The notes: generated by a model not told the origin, from the letters alone. Counted from the first letter of the stretch, positions 51,308-60,429 are shown. The stretch is 64,000 nt of DNA from Vitreimonas sp050250735 (GCA_050250735.1 JBFWOC010000003.1:445091-509090); one strand, 5' to 3'. Numbers and translations are program-made.

Positions 51308-51717
51308 GGCGACTCGTCGTAGCCGAGAATTTCGTCGTCCGTCATGTCCGTGATGGCGGTGAGGTTTCGGCCGGCCCGAGCAAGCTCGGCCATTTCGCGC
51401 AGCCAGCGCGCACCTTCTTCAACGCCCATGCGCGCGCGAGGTTTGTTCCGAGAGGCCTTGGCTTCTTGCAACGTTATGAAAGGGATTTGATTTGGACGCT
51501 CGAACGCGGAGGCTGTCTCGGTAACGCCCTGATTACGCCGCTCGGCTTCGGCCTCGGCGATAAGGGATTCGATCGTGCTCAAGACATCCACGCGCATCCG
51601 TGTCTTGCCGTTGAGCAAGCGCCACACCTGAGTGCGATCTTTTCCAAGCCGCGCCGCGAGATCATGCTGGGTCAGGCCGGCGGCCTGCAGACGCATGCGC
51701 AGTTTTTGCAAGTCCAT
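51304..51717 (-). CDS. XRE-type antitoxin paired with VapC
   Basis: 137 residues from the ATG at 51717 (MDLQKLRMRLQAAGLTQHDL); an upstream ATG at 51771 would add 18 residues but lie 13 bp from the divergent queF start. Residues 1-60 are a Cro/C1 helix-turn-helix (LAARLGKDRTQVWRLLNGKT). The C-terminal 40 residues (ITDMTDDEILGYDESP) are a short acidic toxin-wrapping tail. VapC antitoxins usually use AbrB or ribbon-helix-helix domains, so an XRE domain is less common. Direct repeats ATGTGCAA at 51716-51723 and 51725-51732 overlap the start and could be its operator. Confidence 0.8.
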   Translation of the reverse strand: MDLQKLRMRLQAAGLTQHDLAARLGKDRTQVWRLLNGKTRMRVDVLSTIESLIAEAEAERRNQGVTETASAFERPNQIPFITLQEAKASRNKPRARMGVEEGARWLREMAELARAGRNLTAITDMTDDEILGYDESP

Positions 51718-51784
51718 GTGCAAAATGTGCAACACATCGGTGTTGTTGGCAAGATCGAATGGGCGAGGCATTAAGCTTGCCTGA

Positions 51785-52234
51785 ATGAGCGATCTCACCC
51801 AGCTGGGGCAGCCGACGCCGATTCCCGGGAACCCGGACCAGGCCAAGCTCGAACGGGTCGCCAATCCTCATGCGGCAGCACTTTATCTCGTGCGCTTTAC
51901 GGCGCCGGAGTTCACATCCCTTTGCCCGGTGACGGGCCAACCCGATTTCGGCACGCTTGTGCTGGACTATGCGCCGGCTGAATGGATCGTGGAGTCGAAA
52001 AGCCTGAAGCTGTTCCTGCAGAGCTTTCGCAATCACGGCGCCTTTCACGAAGATTGCACGCTTCAAGTCGCCAAGCGCGTGATCGAGGCGATCAGTCCGC
52101 GATGGCTGCGCATCGGCGGCTACTGGAACCCGCGTGGCGGCATGCCAATCGATGTGTTCTGGCAGACTTCAGCACCGCCCGAAGGCCTGTGGCTTCCCGA
52201 CCAGGGCGTGCCGATCTATCGCTCACGCGGTTAG
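51785..52234 (+). CDS. queF: NADPH-dependent 7-cyano-7-deazaguanine reductase
   Basis: 149 residues, the short unimodular QueF type. It reduces preQ0 to preQ1 in queuosine synthesis. The catalytic Cys lies in FTSLCPVTGQPDFG (about residue 46). The NADPH/substrate motif ESKSLKLFLQSFRNHGAFHE (about 65-84) and HEDC segment are conserved. Ends directly against the stop of the convergent flippase gene. Confidence 0.96.
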   Translation: MSDLTQLGQPTPIPGNPDQAKLERVANPHAAALYLVRFTAPEFTSLCPVTGQPDFGTLVLDYAPAEWIVESKSLKLFLQSFRNHGAFHEDCTLQVAKRVIEAISPRWLRIGGYWNPRGGMPIDVFWQTSAPPEGLWLPDQGVPIYRSRG

Positions 52235-53713
52235 TTATTTCGCCGCGATTGCCTCGGGCGGCGTGGTGGGCGCGAGGATGGCGCGAACGCTTTGCAGGCG
52301 TCCGAGCATGTCGCGGCGACCGAAACCCACCAGCAGTCCATAGCCGGCAATAGTCTCCAGTATGGCGACGCAGATCTGCGCCCAAAGCCCGATCGCGAAC
52401 GTCGCGATCAGCAGCCGATGGCTAACGAAGATGGCAAGCGCAACCAATGTCGGCGCGGCGAGCACGCGCAGGAAGTCGATGACCGGCAAGTCAATCGGCT
52501 TCAGATAGAGCTGCAGCAGGCGCGGCAGGTAGAGCACTGTCACCACGGTGCAGCCCAAAGCGACGGCATAAATGCCGAACTGGGCCATGATCAGCGCCGA
52601 GACGGTCCACAGGATCGCGTATTCGACCGTCAACCTGAGCCGCGCGCCGGTCCGACCGACCGCCTGCAACAGCGAGCCGTTGATGGCGACGACGGTCTGC
52701 AGCGCCGCGGCGCCGGCAAGCAGCGTGAAGATGGCGCCGGATTCGCGCCACCGCTCGGACAACAGAACGGTGAAGAAGGCATCGCTGGCCGCGGCGATGG
52801 CGGCGACCGGGGGGAAAACGAAAACGGCCTGGGACATGGTGGCAAACAAGATGATCTGGCGAAGCGCGTCCTTATTGTCGCGGACCATGACGAGCCTGGG
52901 ATAGATGGCGCTGTGCAGCGAGCCGCCCAGAATATTCACCGGTAGCTGCATGATCCGCACGGCGATGTTGTAGAGGCCCAACGTAGCTGCGCCGAGGACC
53001 TTGCCGACGATAAGCGTGTCGGCTTGGCGGGCTGCAAACATGACCATCGACCACGCCGCGGTGTCACGCATGAATGGGAAATGTTCGGACAAGCGTCCGG
53101 GCTTGAATACGAGGCGGAGCTGGAAGGGGCTGGCTAAAACAACGACAATCGCTTTCACGATCCGTTGCGTAAGGTGCTGCCAAACCAGCGCCCAGGCGCC
53201 GCCGCCCTGAAAGGCAACCGTCAGCGCCACGACAATGCCGGCGAGCGCGGCCGCGAACTCGGCCCCGGCGAGCCACTGGAATTTTTCTTTCTGGAGCAAT
53301 GACGCCGCTGGAATTTCGACGATGCCCAGGAGCACCGGCGCCAGCGCCAGCGTCATCATGATCGGGGCAAGGCCGGGCTGGTCGAAGAACGCCGCTGACG
53401 GCCACGAAAGCAGGAACACCACGCCGCCAAGGGCCAGCATCAGCAAGTTCGCGCCCCAGAACGCAGTCGACCAGGCGTCGCTGTCGTTGTCGTCGATGCG
53501 AACCAGCGAACGGCCGAGGCCGGCGTCGCCGATCATGGTGAAGAACATGACCATCGAAAGCGCCAACGCCGCAAGGCCGAAGTCGCCTGGCGTGAGCATG
53601 CGCGCCAAGAACGGAATTGCGACAAAGCTGGAAGCGAGCTGGAAGATCCGGGCGGCCGAAAGCGTCGCGACGCCGAATGCGATCCGTTTGAGCGCCACTT
53701 TACTCGACTCCAC
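52235..53713 (-). CDS. oligosaccharide/polysaccharide flippase (Wzx/MOP family)
   Basis: 492 residues, about 12-14 membrane helices. LASSFVAIPFLARMLTPGDFGLAALALSMV near residues 27-56 is the Wzx/RfbX start, with MFAARQADTLIVGKVLGAATLGLYNIAVRI at about 220-250. Probably moves lipid-linked oligosaccharides across the inner membrane for surface polysaccharide synthesis. Start: GTG at 53713. The divergent neighbour is an LpxL-like acyltransferase, so both may serve the envelope, but no glycosyltransferase genes surround it. Confidence 0.9.
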   Translation of the reverse strand: MESSKVALKRIAFGVATLSAARIFQLASSFVAIPFLARMLTPGDFGLAALALSMVMFFTMIGDAGLGRSLVRIDDNDSDAWSTAFWGANLLMLALGGVVFLLSWPSAAFFDQPGLAPIMMTLALAPVLLGIVEIPAASLLQKEKFQWLAGAEFAAALAGIVVALTVAFQGGGAWALVWQHLTQRIVKAIVVVLASPFQLRLVFKPGRLSEHFPFMRDTAAWSMVMFAARQADTLIVGKVLGAATLGLYNIAVRIMQLPVNILGGSLHSAIYPRLVMVRDNKDALRQIILFATMSQAVFVFPPVAAIAAASDAFFTVLLSERWRESGAIFTLLAGAAALQTVVAINGSLLQAVGRTGARLRLTVEYAILWTVSALIMAQFGIYAVALGCTVVTVLYLPRLLQLYLKPIDLPVIDFLRVLAAPTLVALAIFVSHRLLIATFAIGLWAQICVAILETIAGYGLLVGFGRRDMLGRLQSVRAILAPTTPPEAIAAK

Positions 53714-53870
53714 CCCGAAACGCCTGCGGGTTCTCTATCATATGCAAAGGATTTGCCGAGCGCGGCATGTGAGCGATGGTTACCGATGCACGGCGCGGTT
53801 GTTGCTTCAAGAGGTGAAAAGTGTCGCGCTTTCGGCGGTGACAGCGGCCGAGGCAGGAGTTTTGCCAGTG

Positions 53871-54911
53871 ATGCGGGGGACAGTACGTGACGCCGTTCAC
53901 CAAGCTGGCGACGGACTGCGTGTTTTGGCTCTGGTCCTGCTGCGGCTGGCGGCTACCCACCTGCCGCGAGCGTGGGCCATGGGGTTGGCCGATGCCGCCG
54001 GCTATCTTTTCTACATAGTGCCCCTTGGGGCGCGCGCGCGCCGCTCCATGCGTCGAGCCTTTCCTTCAGGCGACGCAAACGTCCTGGCGCTCGAGTGGCT
54101 GCGCCGCCCGTTCCGCGATTATGTCGCCGCGGTCCAGATCGTCTCTGGCCGCGACGTCCCGGCCGGTTGGGACGTCGAGCAGCGCAATGCGCCAGCGGCG
54201 CTTTACGACCCGAACCAGTCGCTGATCATCGCCACTGGCCATTTTTCGCGACAATCGATGAGCGGGCTTTATCTGCCGCGCGTCATTGCGAAGGCGCTCA
54301 TCACCGTTATGGCGTTTGTCGATCGCAAGCCGGCCAACGCGCACAATATGCGCGTTCTGCAGCTGATGAACGCATTCAAGGCGGGCATTCGTCGCGTTCG
54401 CGAGGGCGATGTCGAGATCGCCGAAGTGGGCGCTTCTCCCGGCCTCGTGCTTCACTTGTTGAAGCACCTGAAACGCCCAGGCGGCGCACTGATCATCGCT
54501 TCGGACGGGCCGTGGAGCAAGGACAAAGCTGGAGGCTTCGACCGGGCCTTTGCCGGTCACGCAGAGCGCCATGTTGCGTTGGGAACGGCATGGCTTTCAC
54601 GAATGAGCCAGCGGCCGATTGTTCCATGTGTCTCGTTCTTGGACACCGACGAGCGTCGCATCATCATCGACTGGGGAGAACTCATCCCACCCGCGGCCAA
54701 AGATGACGTGAACGCAGATGTACGGGTCACAAACGCGGTGCTCGATGCGCTTGAGCGCGCGATCGGCCAGCATCCAGGGCAGTATGTGCTGCCGATCGGC
54801 GAAGAACGTCGATGGAGCGAAACGGCGCAATGTTGGGTCGCGCCTACAGATGCGCATGACCTCGCCCGTGTGACGCGCGCGGCCCCGAACGCCAACGCCG
54901 AAGCCGGCTAG
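53871..54911 (+). CDS. LpxL/HtrB-like lipid acyltransferase
   Basis: 346 residues from the ATG at 53871 (a GTG at 53868 is equally possible), with AGGAGT upstream; the frame runs back to 53235 antisense to the flippase. Hydrophobic N-terminus (about 15-60). IIATGHFSRQSMSGLYLP (about 121-138) aligns with the H(x4)E catalytic motif of lipid A acyltransferases, but Ser stands where Glu is expected. IIASDGPWSKDKAGGFDRAF (about 207-226) matches the second family block (DGPRGKG). Likely acts on a lipid or capsular precursor at the inner membrane, or is catalytically altered. Confidence 0.8.
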   Translation: MRGTVRDAVHQAGDGLRVLALVLLRLAATHLPRAWAMGLADAAGYLFYIVPLGARARRSMRRAFPSGDANVLALEWLRRPFRDYVAAVQIVSGRDVPAGWDVEQRNAPAALYDPNQSLIIATGHFSRQSMSGLYLPRVIAKALITVMAFVDRKPANAHNMRVLQLMNAFKAGIRRVREGDVEIAEVGASPGLVLHLLKHLKRPGGALIIASDGPWSKDKAGGFDRAFAGHAERHVALGTAWLSRMSQRPIVPCVSFLDTDERRIIIDWGELIPPAAKDDVNADVRVTNAVLDALERAIGQHPGQYVLPIGEERRWSETAQCWVAPTDAHDLARVTRAAPNANAEAG

Positions 54912-55537
54912 AAGCGTGAAATTCGCGCGCTGACATCGGCGCGAACGCGTTCGGCTACGCCTTGGCTCGGCGTTCCCAGATAGACGAAACCGGCAATGCG
55001 TTCCGGTTCGCTCAATCCGAGCGCTGCGCGGGCGCGGGCGTCGTAGGCCGGCCATTCCGTGAGCCAGCACCCCGCATATCCGAGTGCGTGCGCTCCGATC
55101 AGCAGGCTGAAACATGCTGCGCCGGCTGAAAGCTGTTGTTCCCACTCAGGCACTTTGGGGTTTTGCTTTGGCGCGGAGACGACCATCACGCACAGCGGCG
55201 CCCGCTTGAACCAGCCTTCGACGAACTCGACACGGGCCCCATCGACGCCCTCATCGTTGCGAATGACTTCCGCGATCAGTGCGCCGGCGCGGTCGCGCGC
55301 CTGGCCGGCGATGACGACAAATCGCCAAGGTCCGAGCTTGCCATGGTCGGGCACGCGCCCTGCAAGCCCGATCAGCGCATCGATCTCGGCGTTGCTCGGC
55401 CCCGGCTCGGTCAACTGCATCAGCTTGCTCGAGCGCCGCCGCGCCAACAGGGCGAGTGTGGCGGCGCTTTCCATGACTGCATTGGCAGGTTCATTGTCTT
55501 GCGGGGAAGCCGGAATGGCGGACAGCGGAAGAGGCAT
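54908..55537 (-). CDS. nitroreductase family protein (YdjA-like)
   Basis: 209 residues from the ATG at 55537, chosen for the CGGAGTCGAA upstream; an internal ATG at 55474 fits the family start (MESAATLALLARRRSSKLMQ) but has no ribosome-binding site. FMN-binding NADPH oxidoreductase fold: LARRRSSKLM, GRVPDHGKLGPWRFVVI (about 68-84), LLIGAHALGYAGCWLTEWP and GFVYLGTP. Substrate unknown. The 3' end overlaps the convergent acyltransferase by 4 bp. Confidence 0.9.
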   Translation of the reverse strand: MPLPLSAIPASPQDNEPANAVMESAATLALLARRRSSKLMQLTEPGPSNAEIDALIGLAGRVPDHGKLGPWRFVVIAGQARDRAGALIAEVIRNDEGVDGARVEFVEGWFKRAPLCVMVVSAPKQNPKVPEWEQQLSAGAACFSLLIGAHALGYAGCWLTEWPAYDARARAALGLSEPERIAGFVYLGTPSQGVAERVRADVSARISRF

Positions 55538-55582
55538 TTCGACTCCGTGGCGCGGGCCCGCGCTCGAGGCTAGACATCTAGG

Positions 55583-56182
55583 ATGAGTGATGCCTGGGAA
55601 GAAGACGGCGATCCATGGGTCGTCAAGAGCCTCACACGGGCGTTCGAAAACGACTGGTTCCGCGTCGACGCGCAGGAGGTGATCCGGCCCGATGGCAAAC
55701 CGGGCCGGTACGACGTCATTCGCGTCCGTCGTCTGGCGGTGGGCGTGTTGCCGATCGATGCCGACGGGGCCGTACATATGGTGGGACAATGGCGGTTTCC
55801 GTTGGGGCGCTATTCGTGGGAGATGCCTGAGGGCGGCGCCGAACCCGGGGAAGACGCGCGGCTCTGCGCAGAGCGTGAGCTGGCGGAGGAAACCGGACTG
55901 CGCGCTGGGCTCCTGCTCAAAGTGCTCGAATTGGATCTGTCCAATTCGCTGACCGACGAACGCGCGGTCCTGTTCCTCGCCACCGACCTCGCGGAGGGCC
56001 GGGCTCAGCCCGAGCCTACCGAAGTGCTGCAGCGCCACCGCGCCAAGTTTAGCGACGTGATGGCGCGGGTCGCCGACGGCCGCATCCGCGACGCCATGAC
56101 GGTTGCCGCGGTGCTGCGCGCCCACCACATGGCCATGACTGGGCAATTGCCGGCGGCGCTGGCGGCGGCGATGCTCCGATAG
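55583..56182 (+). CDS. NUDIX hydrolase, ADP-ribose pyrophosphatase-like
   Basis: 199 residues with a complete NUDIX box GGAEPGEDARLCAERELAEE followed by TGL (about 84-106). WRFPLGRYSWEMPEGG before it is the ADPRase-type substrate region. Probably hydrolyses ADP-ribose or similar nucleoside diphosphates. It reads toward cysE, 12 bp away. Confidence 0.9.
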   Translation: MSDAWEEDGDPWVVKSLTRAFENDWFRVDAQEVIRPDGKPGRYDVIRVRRLAVGVLPIDADGAVHMVGQWRFPLGRYSWEMPEGGAEPGEDARLCAERELAEETGLRAGLLLKVLELDLSNSLTDERAVLFLATDLAEGRAQPEPTEVLQRHRAKFSDVMARVADGRIRDAMTVAAVLRAHHMAMTGQLPAALAAAMLR

Positions 56183-56194
56183 GGAGGATGACCG

Positions 56195-57004
56195 ATGGCT
56201 GAGCCGCGCGTGTTCGAGCAATCGGGCGGTGTTTGGGCGCAGTTGCGGGTGGAGGCTGTGCAGGCGGCGGCCGAAGAGCCGTTGCTGGCCTCGTACCTGC
56301 ACGCGTCGATCCTGCACCACGACCGCGTCGAAGACGCGCTCTCCTATCATTTGGCGCAGAAGCTTGGGCACGGCGATCTGCCGGCGTTGCAGCTGCGCGA
56401 GGTGATCCGCGAAGCCTACGCCGCCGAACCGCAACTTGCGGCGCAGGCGACACGCGACATGCGCGTGGTGCGCGAGCGCGATCCGGCGTGCAAAACCTAT
56501 CTACAGCCGTTCCTCTACTTCAAAGGCTATGGCGGGCTGCAATCCTATCGCATCGCCAATTGGCTCTGGCGGCAAGAACGCGAAATCCTTGCCTATCATT
56601 TGCAGAGCCGTGTCTCCGAATTGTTCGCCGTCGACATCCATCCGGCCGCGAAGATCGGCGCCGGCGTCTTCATTGATCACGCCCACGGCATCGTCATTGG
56701 AGAAACGGCGGTGGTGGAAGACGATGTGTCGATGCTGCACTCGGTGACGCTGGGCGGCACCGGCAAGGAAGGCGGCGACCGCCACCCCAAGATACGCCGC
56801 GGCGTGATGATCGGCGCCGGCGCCAAGGTGCTCGGCAATATCGAGGTCGGCGAAGACGCGCGCATTGCGGCTGGCTCGGTCGTGCTGGAGGATGTCGCGC
56901 CACGATGCACGGTGGCGGGCGTGCCGGCGCGTCCGATCGGTGGCCCATGTTGTGAAGGCGTGACGCCGGCGGAAGTGATGAACCAGCGCATCGAGATGGA
57001 TTAG
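56195..57004 (+). CDS. cysE: serine O-acetyltransferase
   Basis: 269 residues. Acetylates L-serine with acetyl-CoA, the first step of cysteine synthesis. The N-terminal helical domain has LASYLHASILHHDRVEDALSYHLAQKLG (about 30-57) and DPACKTYLQPFLYFKGYGGL (about 97-116). The left-handed beta helix is built of hexapeptide repeats (IGAGVFIDHAHGIVIGETAV, IGAGAKVLGNIEVGEDARIA). The catalytic His is in the DHAHG motif. The C-terminal VPARPIGG loop is present. Confidence 0.96.
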   Translation: MAEPRVFEQSGGVWAQLRVEAVQAAAEEPLLASYLHASILHHDRVEDALSYHLAQKLGHGDLPALQLREVIREAYAAEPQLAAQATRDMRVVRERDPACKTYLQPFLYFKGYGGLQSYRIANWLWRQEREILAYHLQSRVSELFAVDIHPAAKIGAGVFIDHAHGIVIGETAVVEDDVSMLHSVTLGGTGKEGGDRHPKIRRGVMIGAGAKVLGNIEVGEDARIAAGSVVLEDVAPRCTVAGVPARPIGGPCCEGVTPAEVMNQRIEMD

Positions 57005-57041
57005 CTCGCCCGGGTGCGCAGTAAGGACCGCGGCTGCCGCT

Positions 57042-58250
57042 TCAGCCGCCCGGCGGGCGGACTTGATAGGTCGCCGCGTTGCCGATCGCAGTTGAGGTCG
57101 AGCCCACGGTCACTGCGCCTGTCGAGCGGATCACCGATGATGAATAGACGTCGCCGTCATTCCACTGAGTGCTCGATGCGGAGAGGGTGGGACCGCCATT
57201 GCCGCTCAGATCACAATCGTTGCAGAGGCCGCCGGTGATGCTGTTGCCGTAGGCTGCCGAAGCGGCGAGCGCCATGCCGCCGCTGCCGGCGGCAAGCGCC
57301 GCGTCGGCCGAGATGTCGCCGCTGTTCGATTGGGTCACATCGAGCACCATGTCGGAGCCGACATTGGACGCCAGCGTCTGGTTGCCGACGCCATAGGCGC
57401 CCGCTGAGGCGAATCCGGTGAAGTCGCCGCCGAGGGTGACGTAGGAATTCGCGGCGACGTCGGACGTCGCGTTCTGCGCGATCGCCGCGTTCACATAGCC
57501 CCATTGATTGTCGATGGTGGTCGAGTTGGCGTTTGCCGTCGCATTGCCGGAGATATCCGACGCTTCGCCGACATAGAGATCCGAACGCGCAGCGACGCTG
57601 GCGCCGGTTGCATTCTGGCGCGTTGCACTGAGCACGGTGGACGTCTCGCCGCCTACGGTCAGGTTATTGGCGCTGGCGATGGCGCCCGAAACGGCCTGGC
57701 CTGCCGCCACGCCGATGTCGCCGGAAATTTCGGCGTTGAGCGAACCGGTGCTCTCTTGGTCCAGCAACAGGCGCAGGTTTGCATTTTCCAGCGAAACGGC
57801 GGCCGTATTGCTGCTCGCCGACGCAGAGAGGCCAGTATTGGCGGACGCGGCTCCCGCGAAGTTTGTGGCGGCGCTGGCATCGCCGTGCGCGATCTGTCCG
57901 GCGTCGATGCGGCTGGAACCGCCTTCAATCTCGGCGGTGCCGCCATTGCTGACCGCTGCCGTGGTGACGGCGATATTGCCCGTGGCTGTCCGCACTGTCG
58001 CGTCGGCGGCGGCGCTGGTGTCGCCATCCATGTGCTGACTGCTGGTAAGCTCGGTGTCGTTGTCTTGCTGGCTAGTGTTGACGACATTGCCGCTTGCCAC
58101 CGCTGTTGCGCCAGCGTCATGCGCCCAACCCGTCTCGATATCCGTGACCGCAATGGCGTCGCCGCCATTGTATTGATCATTCGACTGGGCAAAGGCTGCC
58201 GGCGCGCCTGCGAGCGCGGTGGTGATCAGCAGGGTCGTGACCGCACGCAT
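57042..58250 (-). CDS. hfaD: holdfast anchoring protein HfaD-like
   Basis: 402 residues from the ATG at 58250 (MRAVTTLLITTALAGAPAAF, signal peptide ending FAQ). The mature protein is a long Ala/Ser/Asn/Gly/Thr-rich beta-repeat sequence with few charged or aromatic residues (SSNTAAVSLENANLRLLLDQ, GVAAGQAVSGAIASANNLTV). It has a cysteine pair in GLCNDCDLSGNGG near residue 350. It follows hfaB and hfaA on the same strand, the order of the Caulobacter holdfast-anchor operon, where HfaD is surface-exposed and ties the polysaccharide holdfast to the pole. Confidence 0.85.
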   Translation of the reverse strand: MRAVTTLLITTALAGAPAAFAQSNDQYNGGDAIAVTDIETGWAHDAGATAVASGNVVNTSQQDNDTELTSSQHMDGDTSAAADATVRTATGNIAVTTAAVSNGGTAEIEGGSSRIDAGQIAHGDASAATNFAGAASANTGLSASASSNTAAVSLENANLRLLLDQESTGSLNAEISGDIGVAAGQAVSGAIASANNLTVGGETSTVLSATRQNATGASVAARSDLYVGEASDISGNATANANSTTIDNQWGYVNAAIAQNATSDVAANSYVTLGGDFTGFASAGAYGVGNQTLASNVGSDMVLDVTQSNSGDISADAALAAGSGGMALAASAAYGNSITGGLCNDCDLSGNGGPTLSASSTQWNDGDVYSSSVIRSTGAVTVGSTSTAIGNAATYQVRPPGG

Positions 58251-58276
58251 GTGCAGGCTCCGTCTTCGCAGCGCTA

Positions 58277-59269
58277 TTACGAGCGGCCACGCAGGCCAGT
58301 TGAGATATTTTCGTCGCGCCGAGCGTTCCAAGCGTCCGGATTAGTGCGTTGCTGTACGATCGCTGTGGTGATGGCGCTTTGCGGCGCGGCCGCGGCCGTT
58401 TGCGTGCTCTCTGGACCCATCGGGTCGCCTTCGGCCTGGATGGCGTCGGCGCAGACGGAACTGTCGCTCACGTTGTAGAAGCGGCTCATCACTTCGACGA
58501 CCGCGCGCTCGACGCCGGCGCGGACGGCGAGTTGCACCGGCTCCAAGGCGCGCTCGCCTGCGGCAATGTCGATGATCGTATCATCGAAGAAGGAGAATAC
58601 GCCGGCGCGGAGTTCGCGGCCGATGATCTGTTTTTGGTAGGAGATGACATCGACGACCTCCAGCGTGCGCGTGTCGATGAGGCGGAAGTCGAGCGCAATG
58701 TTCATGACGTAGAGGCGCGCGCCGAGATTGCCGACGCCATCGCGCGCGTCGGTGTGGCCGCCCTGGGCGTCGACGCCCATCGAGCGGATGTTGTAATTGA
58801 GCTCGGTGATGCCGCCGACGAAATAGTAGTCGGAGCCGGGCATCTGACCGGCATAGATGCGCCGCACGTTCTCGTTGCCTTCCTGGCCGATCAACCGGTT
58901 GTTGGCGTAACGCAATTCGAGTTCGGTTACCGACGTGTCGAAGCGCTCGACGAGACGGGCGCCCGCCTTCGCGAACGCCGACATCGCCATCAGCGAAGCG
59001 CCTTGGGTGATGCGCCGGCCGCCTTCTTCCGACACAGAGCCGGTGTAATCGAGGATGCGGCCGACGGCGATGCGCGGCGCGGCGGCCTGGGTGGACCGGC
59101 CATAGGCGTTGAGGCAGTCGAGCGCCGGGCTGTAGGCGGTGGGATTCGCGGTGACAGGGGCGTCGCCGATCGGCAGCGCATAGAGGCCGTCATTGCCAGA
59201 GTGCGGCGTGACGCATGCGGTGAGAGCGGTTGTTGCCGCAAGAACGGCGAGAGTCTTCAGCGCGCGCAT
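58277..59269 (-). CDS. hfaB: holdfast anchor secretion lipoprotein HfaB (CsgG-like)
   Basis: 330 residues. Lipoprotein signal peptide with lipobox LTAC (Cys near residue 19). The CsgG-type domain includes RIAVGRILDYTGSVSEEGGRRITQGASLMAMSAFAKAG (about 65-102), LVERFDTSVTELELRYANNR, DYYFVGGITELNYNI and ALDFRLIDTRTLEVVDVISY. CsgG-like pores export the HfaA and HfaD subunits through the outer membrane. Its ATG overlaps the hfaA stop by one base (TAATG). Confidence 0.93.
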   Translation of the reverse strand: MRALKTLAVLAATTALTACVTPHSGNDGLYALPIGDAPVTANPTAYSPALDCLNAYGRSTQAAAPRIAVGRILDYTGSVSEEGGRRITQGASLMAMSAFAKAGARLVERFDTSVTELELRYANNRLIGQEGNENVRRIYAGQMPGSDYYFVGGITELNYNIRSMGVDAQGGHTDARDGVGNLGARLYVMNIALDFRLIDTRTLEVVDVISYQKQIIGRELRAGVFSFFDDTIIDIAAGERALEPVQLAVRAGVERAVVEVMSRFYNVSDSSVCADAIQAEGDPMGPESTQTAAAAPQSAITTAIVQQRTNPDAWNARRDENISTGLRGRS

Positions 59270-59628
59270 TATTCGTCTCCGACGACGGCGACGATGTCGC
59301 CGTTATTGATCTGGGTGGAGTCCACGATCACCGTGTTGTAATTGCCCTGGGTGATCACGTTGAGTTGGTTGCCGATGGCGCTCGCGGCGCCGATTCCCGA
59401 CGCGAACGAATCCTGAAGACCGCCGGTGAGCGTGCCCTCGATCTCCATGCGGCCGTTGACGATCACACGGTTGCCGTTCTCGTCGCGGGTGGACGGATTG
59501 ATCGGCGTGTCGAAGCTCTCCCAGCCCATGCCGAAGCCGGTGGAGAAGTCGCCGGCGCCGCCGGGGATCGGATCGGCCTGGGCAACGCTGGCGCAGGCGA
59601 GGATGCTGACAATGATGAACGTGCGCAC
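59269..59628 (-). CDS. hfaA: holdfast anchoring protein HfaA
   Basis: 119 residues from the GTG at 59628, chosen for CGGAGCACGC upstream and because it starts the signal peptide directly (VRTFIIVSILACASVAQA). The mature part has short Gln/Asn-rich repeats (IGNQLNVITQGNYNTVIVDS, TQINNGDIVAVVGD) as in curli-like and HfaA subunits. First gene of hfaABD. Confidence 0.85.
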   Translation of the reverse strand: MRTFIIVSILACASVAQADPIPGGAGDFSTGFGMGWESFDTPINPSTRDENGNRVIVNGRMEIEGTLTGGLQDSFASGIGAASAIGNQLNVITQGNYNTVIVDSTQINNGDIVAVVGDE

Positions 59629-59781
59629 GGCGGCGTGCTCCGTTGAAAATTCGTTTGCGAAGCGAGAAAGCAATGGCCGTGCCACCGCCGCGCGAGCGCG
59701 CATGGCGCGAATTTGCCGCGGACATTGGTTAAGCTGACCGTCCATAAAAGACGAACGTGCCGGAACGGCGCGAGGAGGTTG

Positions 59782-60429
59782 ATGTTGGAAGGGACAAGGC
59801 CACAGACGCCGCTGATCGTTTGGCTGTTAACCGGTTCGATCGTGGCGGCCTACGTTGGTTATCTGGCGGCGCCGGCTGACGCGCAGCGCTTCGTCGAGTT
59901 TACCTTTGCACTCATTCCCGAGCGCTTTCACAGCGACAGCCAGTACCGATTCCAAGAATGGTGGGGCGCGGCTGCGGCGCTGCTGGGTCACTCGTTCCTC
60001 CATCTCAGTTGGTGGCATCTCGGATTCAACGCGTTCTTTCTGTTCGGCGCCTCGCGCTTGCCGGCGCTGCGGCTGGGCGCATGGCGCTATCTTGTTGTTT
60101 ACCTGGCCGCGGTGCTTGGAGGCGCATTTGCCTTTCTCGCCCTGAATTGGAACGACGAGGCGGTCGCGGTCGGCGCATCGGGCGGGGTCTGCGGAATGTT
60201 CACGGCATTCTTCTTGGCGACGCGTGCGAATTGGCGCGATGCGCTTGCGGATCCGCGGGTGCGCGGGCCGCTGGGCGGGCTGGTCTTTCTAAACGTTGTA
60301 TTGATGGGCCTCGCCGCCGAGGCGGGCTTCTTGCCGATCGCCTGGGAAGCCCATCTCGGCGGCTTTATCGGCGGCGGGCTCGCGTACGTGCTGGTTTCAC
60401 CCCGGTCTGCTCAAGGCTCGTGGAATTAG
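59782..60429 (+). CDS. rhomboid family intramembrane serine protease
   Basis: 215 residues from the ATG at 59782 (GAGGAGGTTG upstream). Six or so membrane helices. HSFLHLSWWHLGFNAFFLFG (about 75-94) precedes the catalytic serine motif GASGGVCGMF (Ser near residue 134). The catalytic His is in WEAHLGGFIGGG (about 196). Active-site residues are present, so it should be active. Ends 4 bp inside the convergent GDYXXLXY gene. Confidence 0.9.
   Translation: MLEGTRPQTPLIVWLLTGSIVAAYVGYLAAPADAQRFVEFTFALIPERFHSDSQYRFQEWWGAAAALLGHSFLHLSWWHLGFNAFFLFGASRLPALRLGAWRYLVVYLAAVLGGAFAFLALNWNDEAVAVGASGGVCGMFTAFFLATRANWRDALADPRVRGPLGGLVFLNVVLMGLAAEAGFLPIAWEAHLGGFIGGGLAYVLVSPRSAQGSWN

Noticed and set aside
55538..56434. 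Long N-terminal extension of the nitroreductase frame
   Set aside because: It is antisense to the NUDIX gene and cysE; the family begins at the internal methionines.
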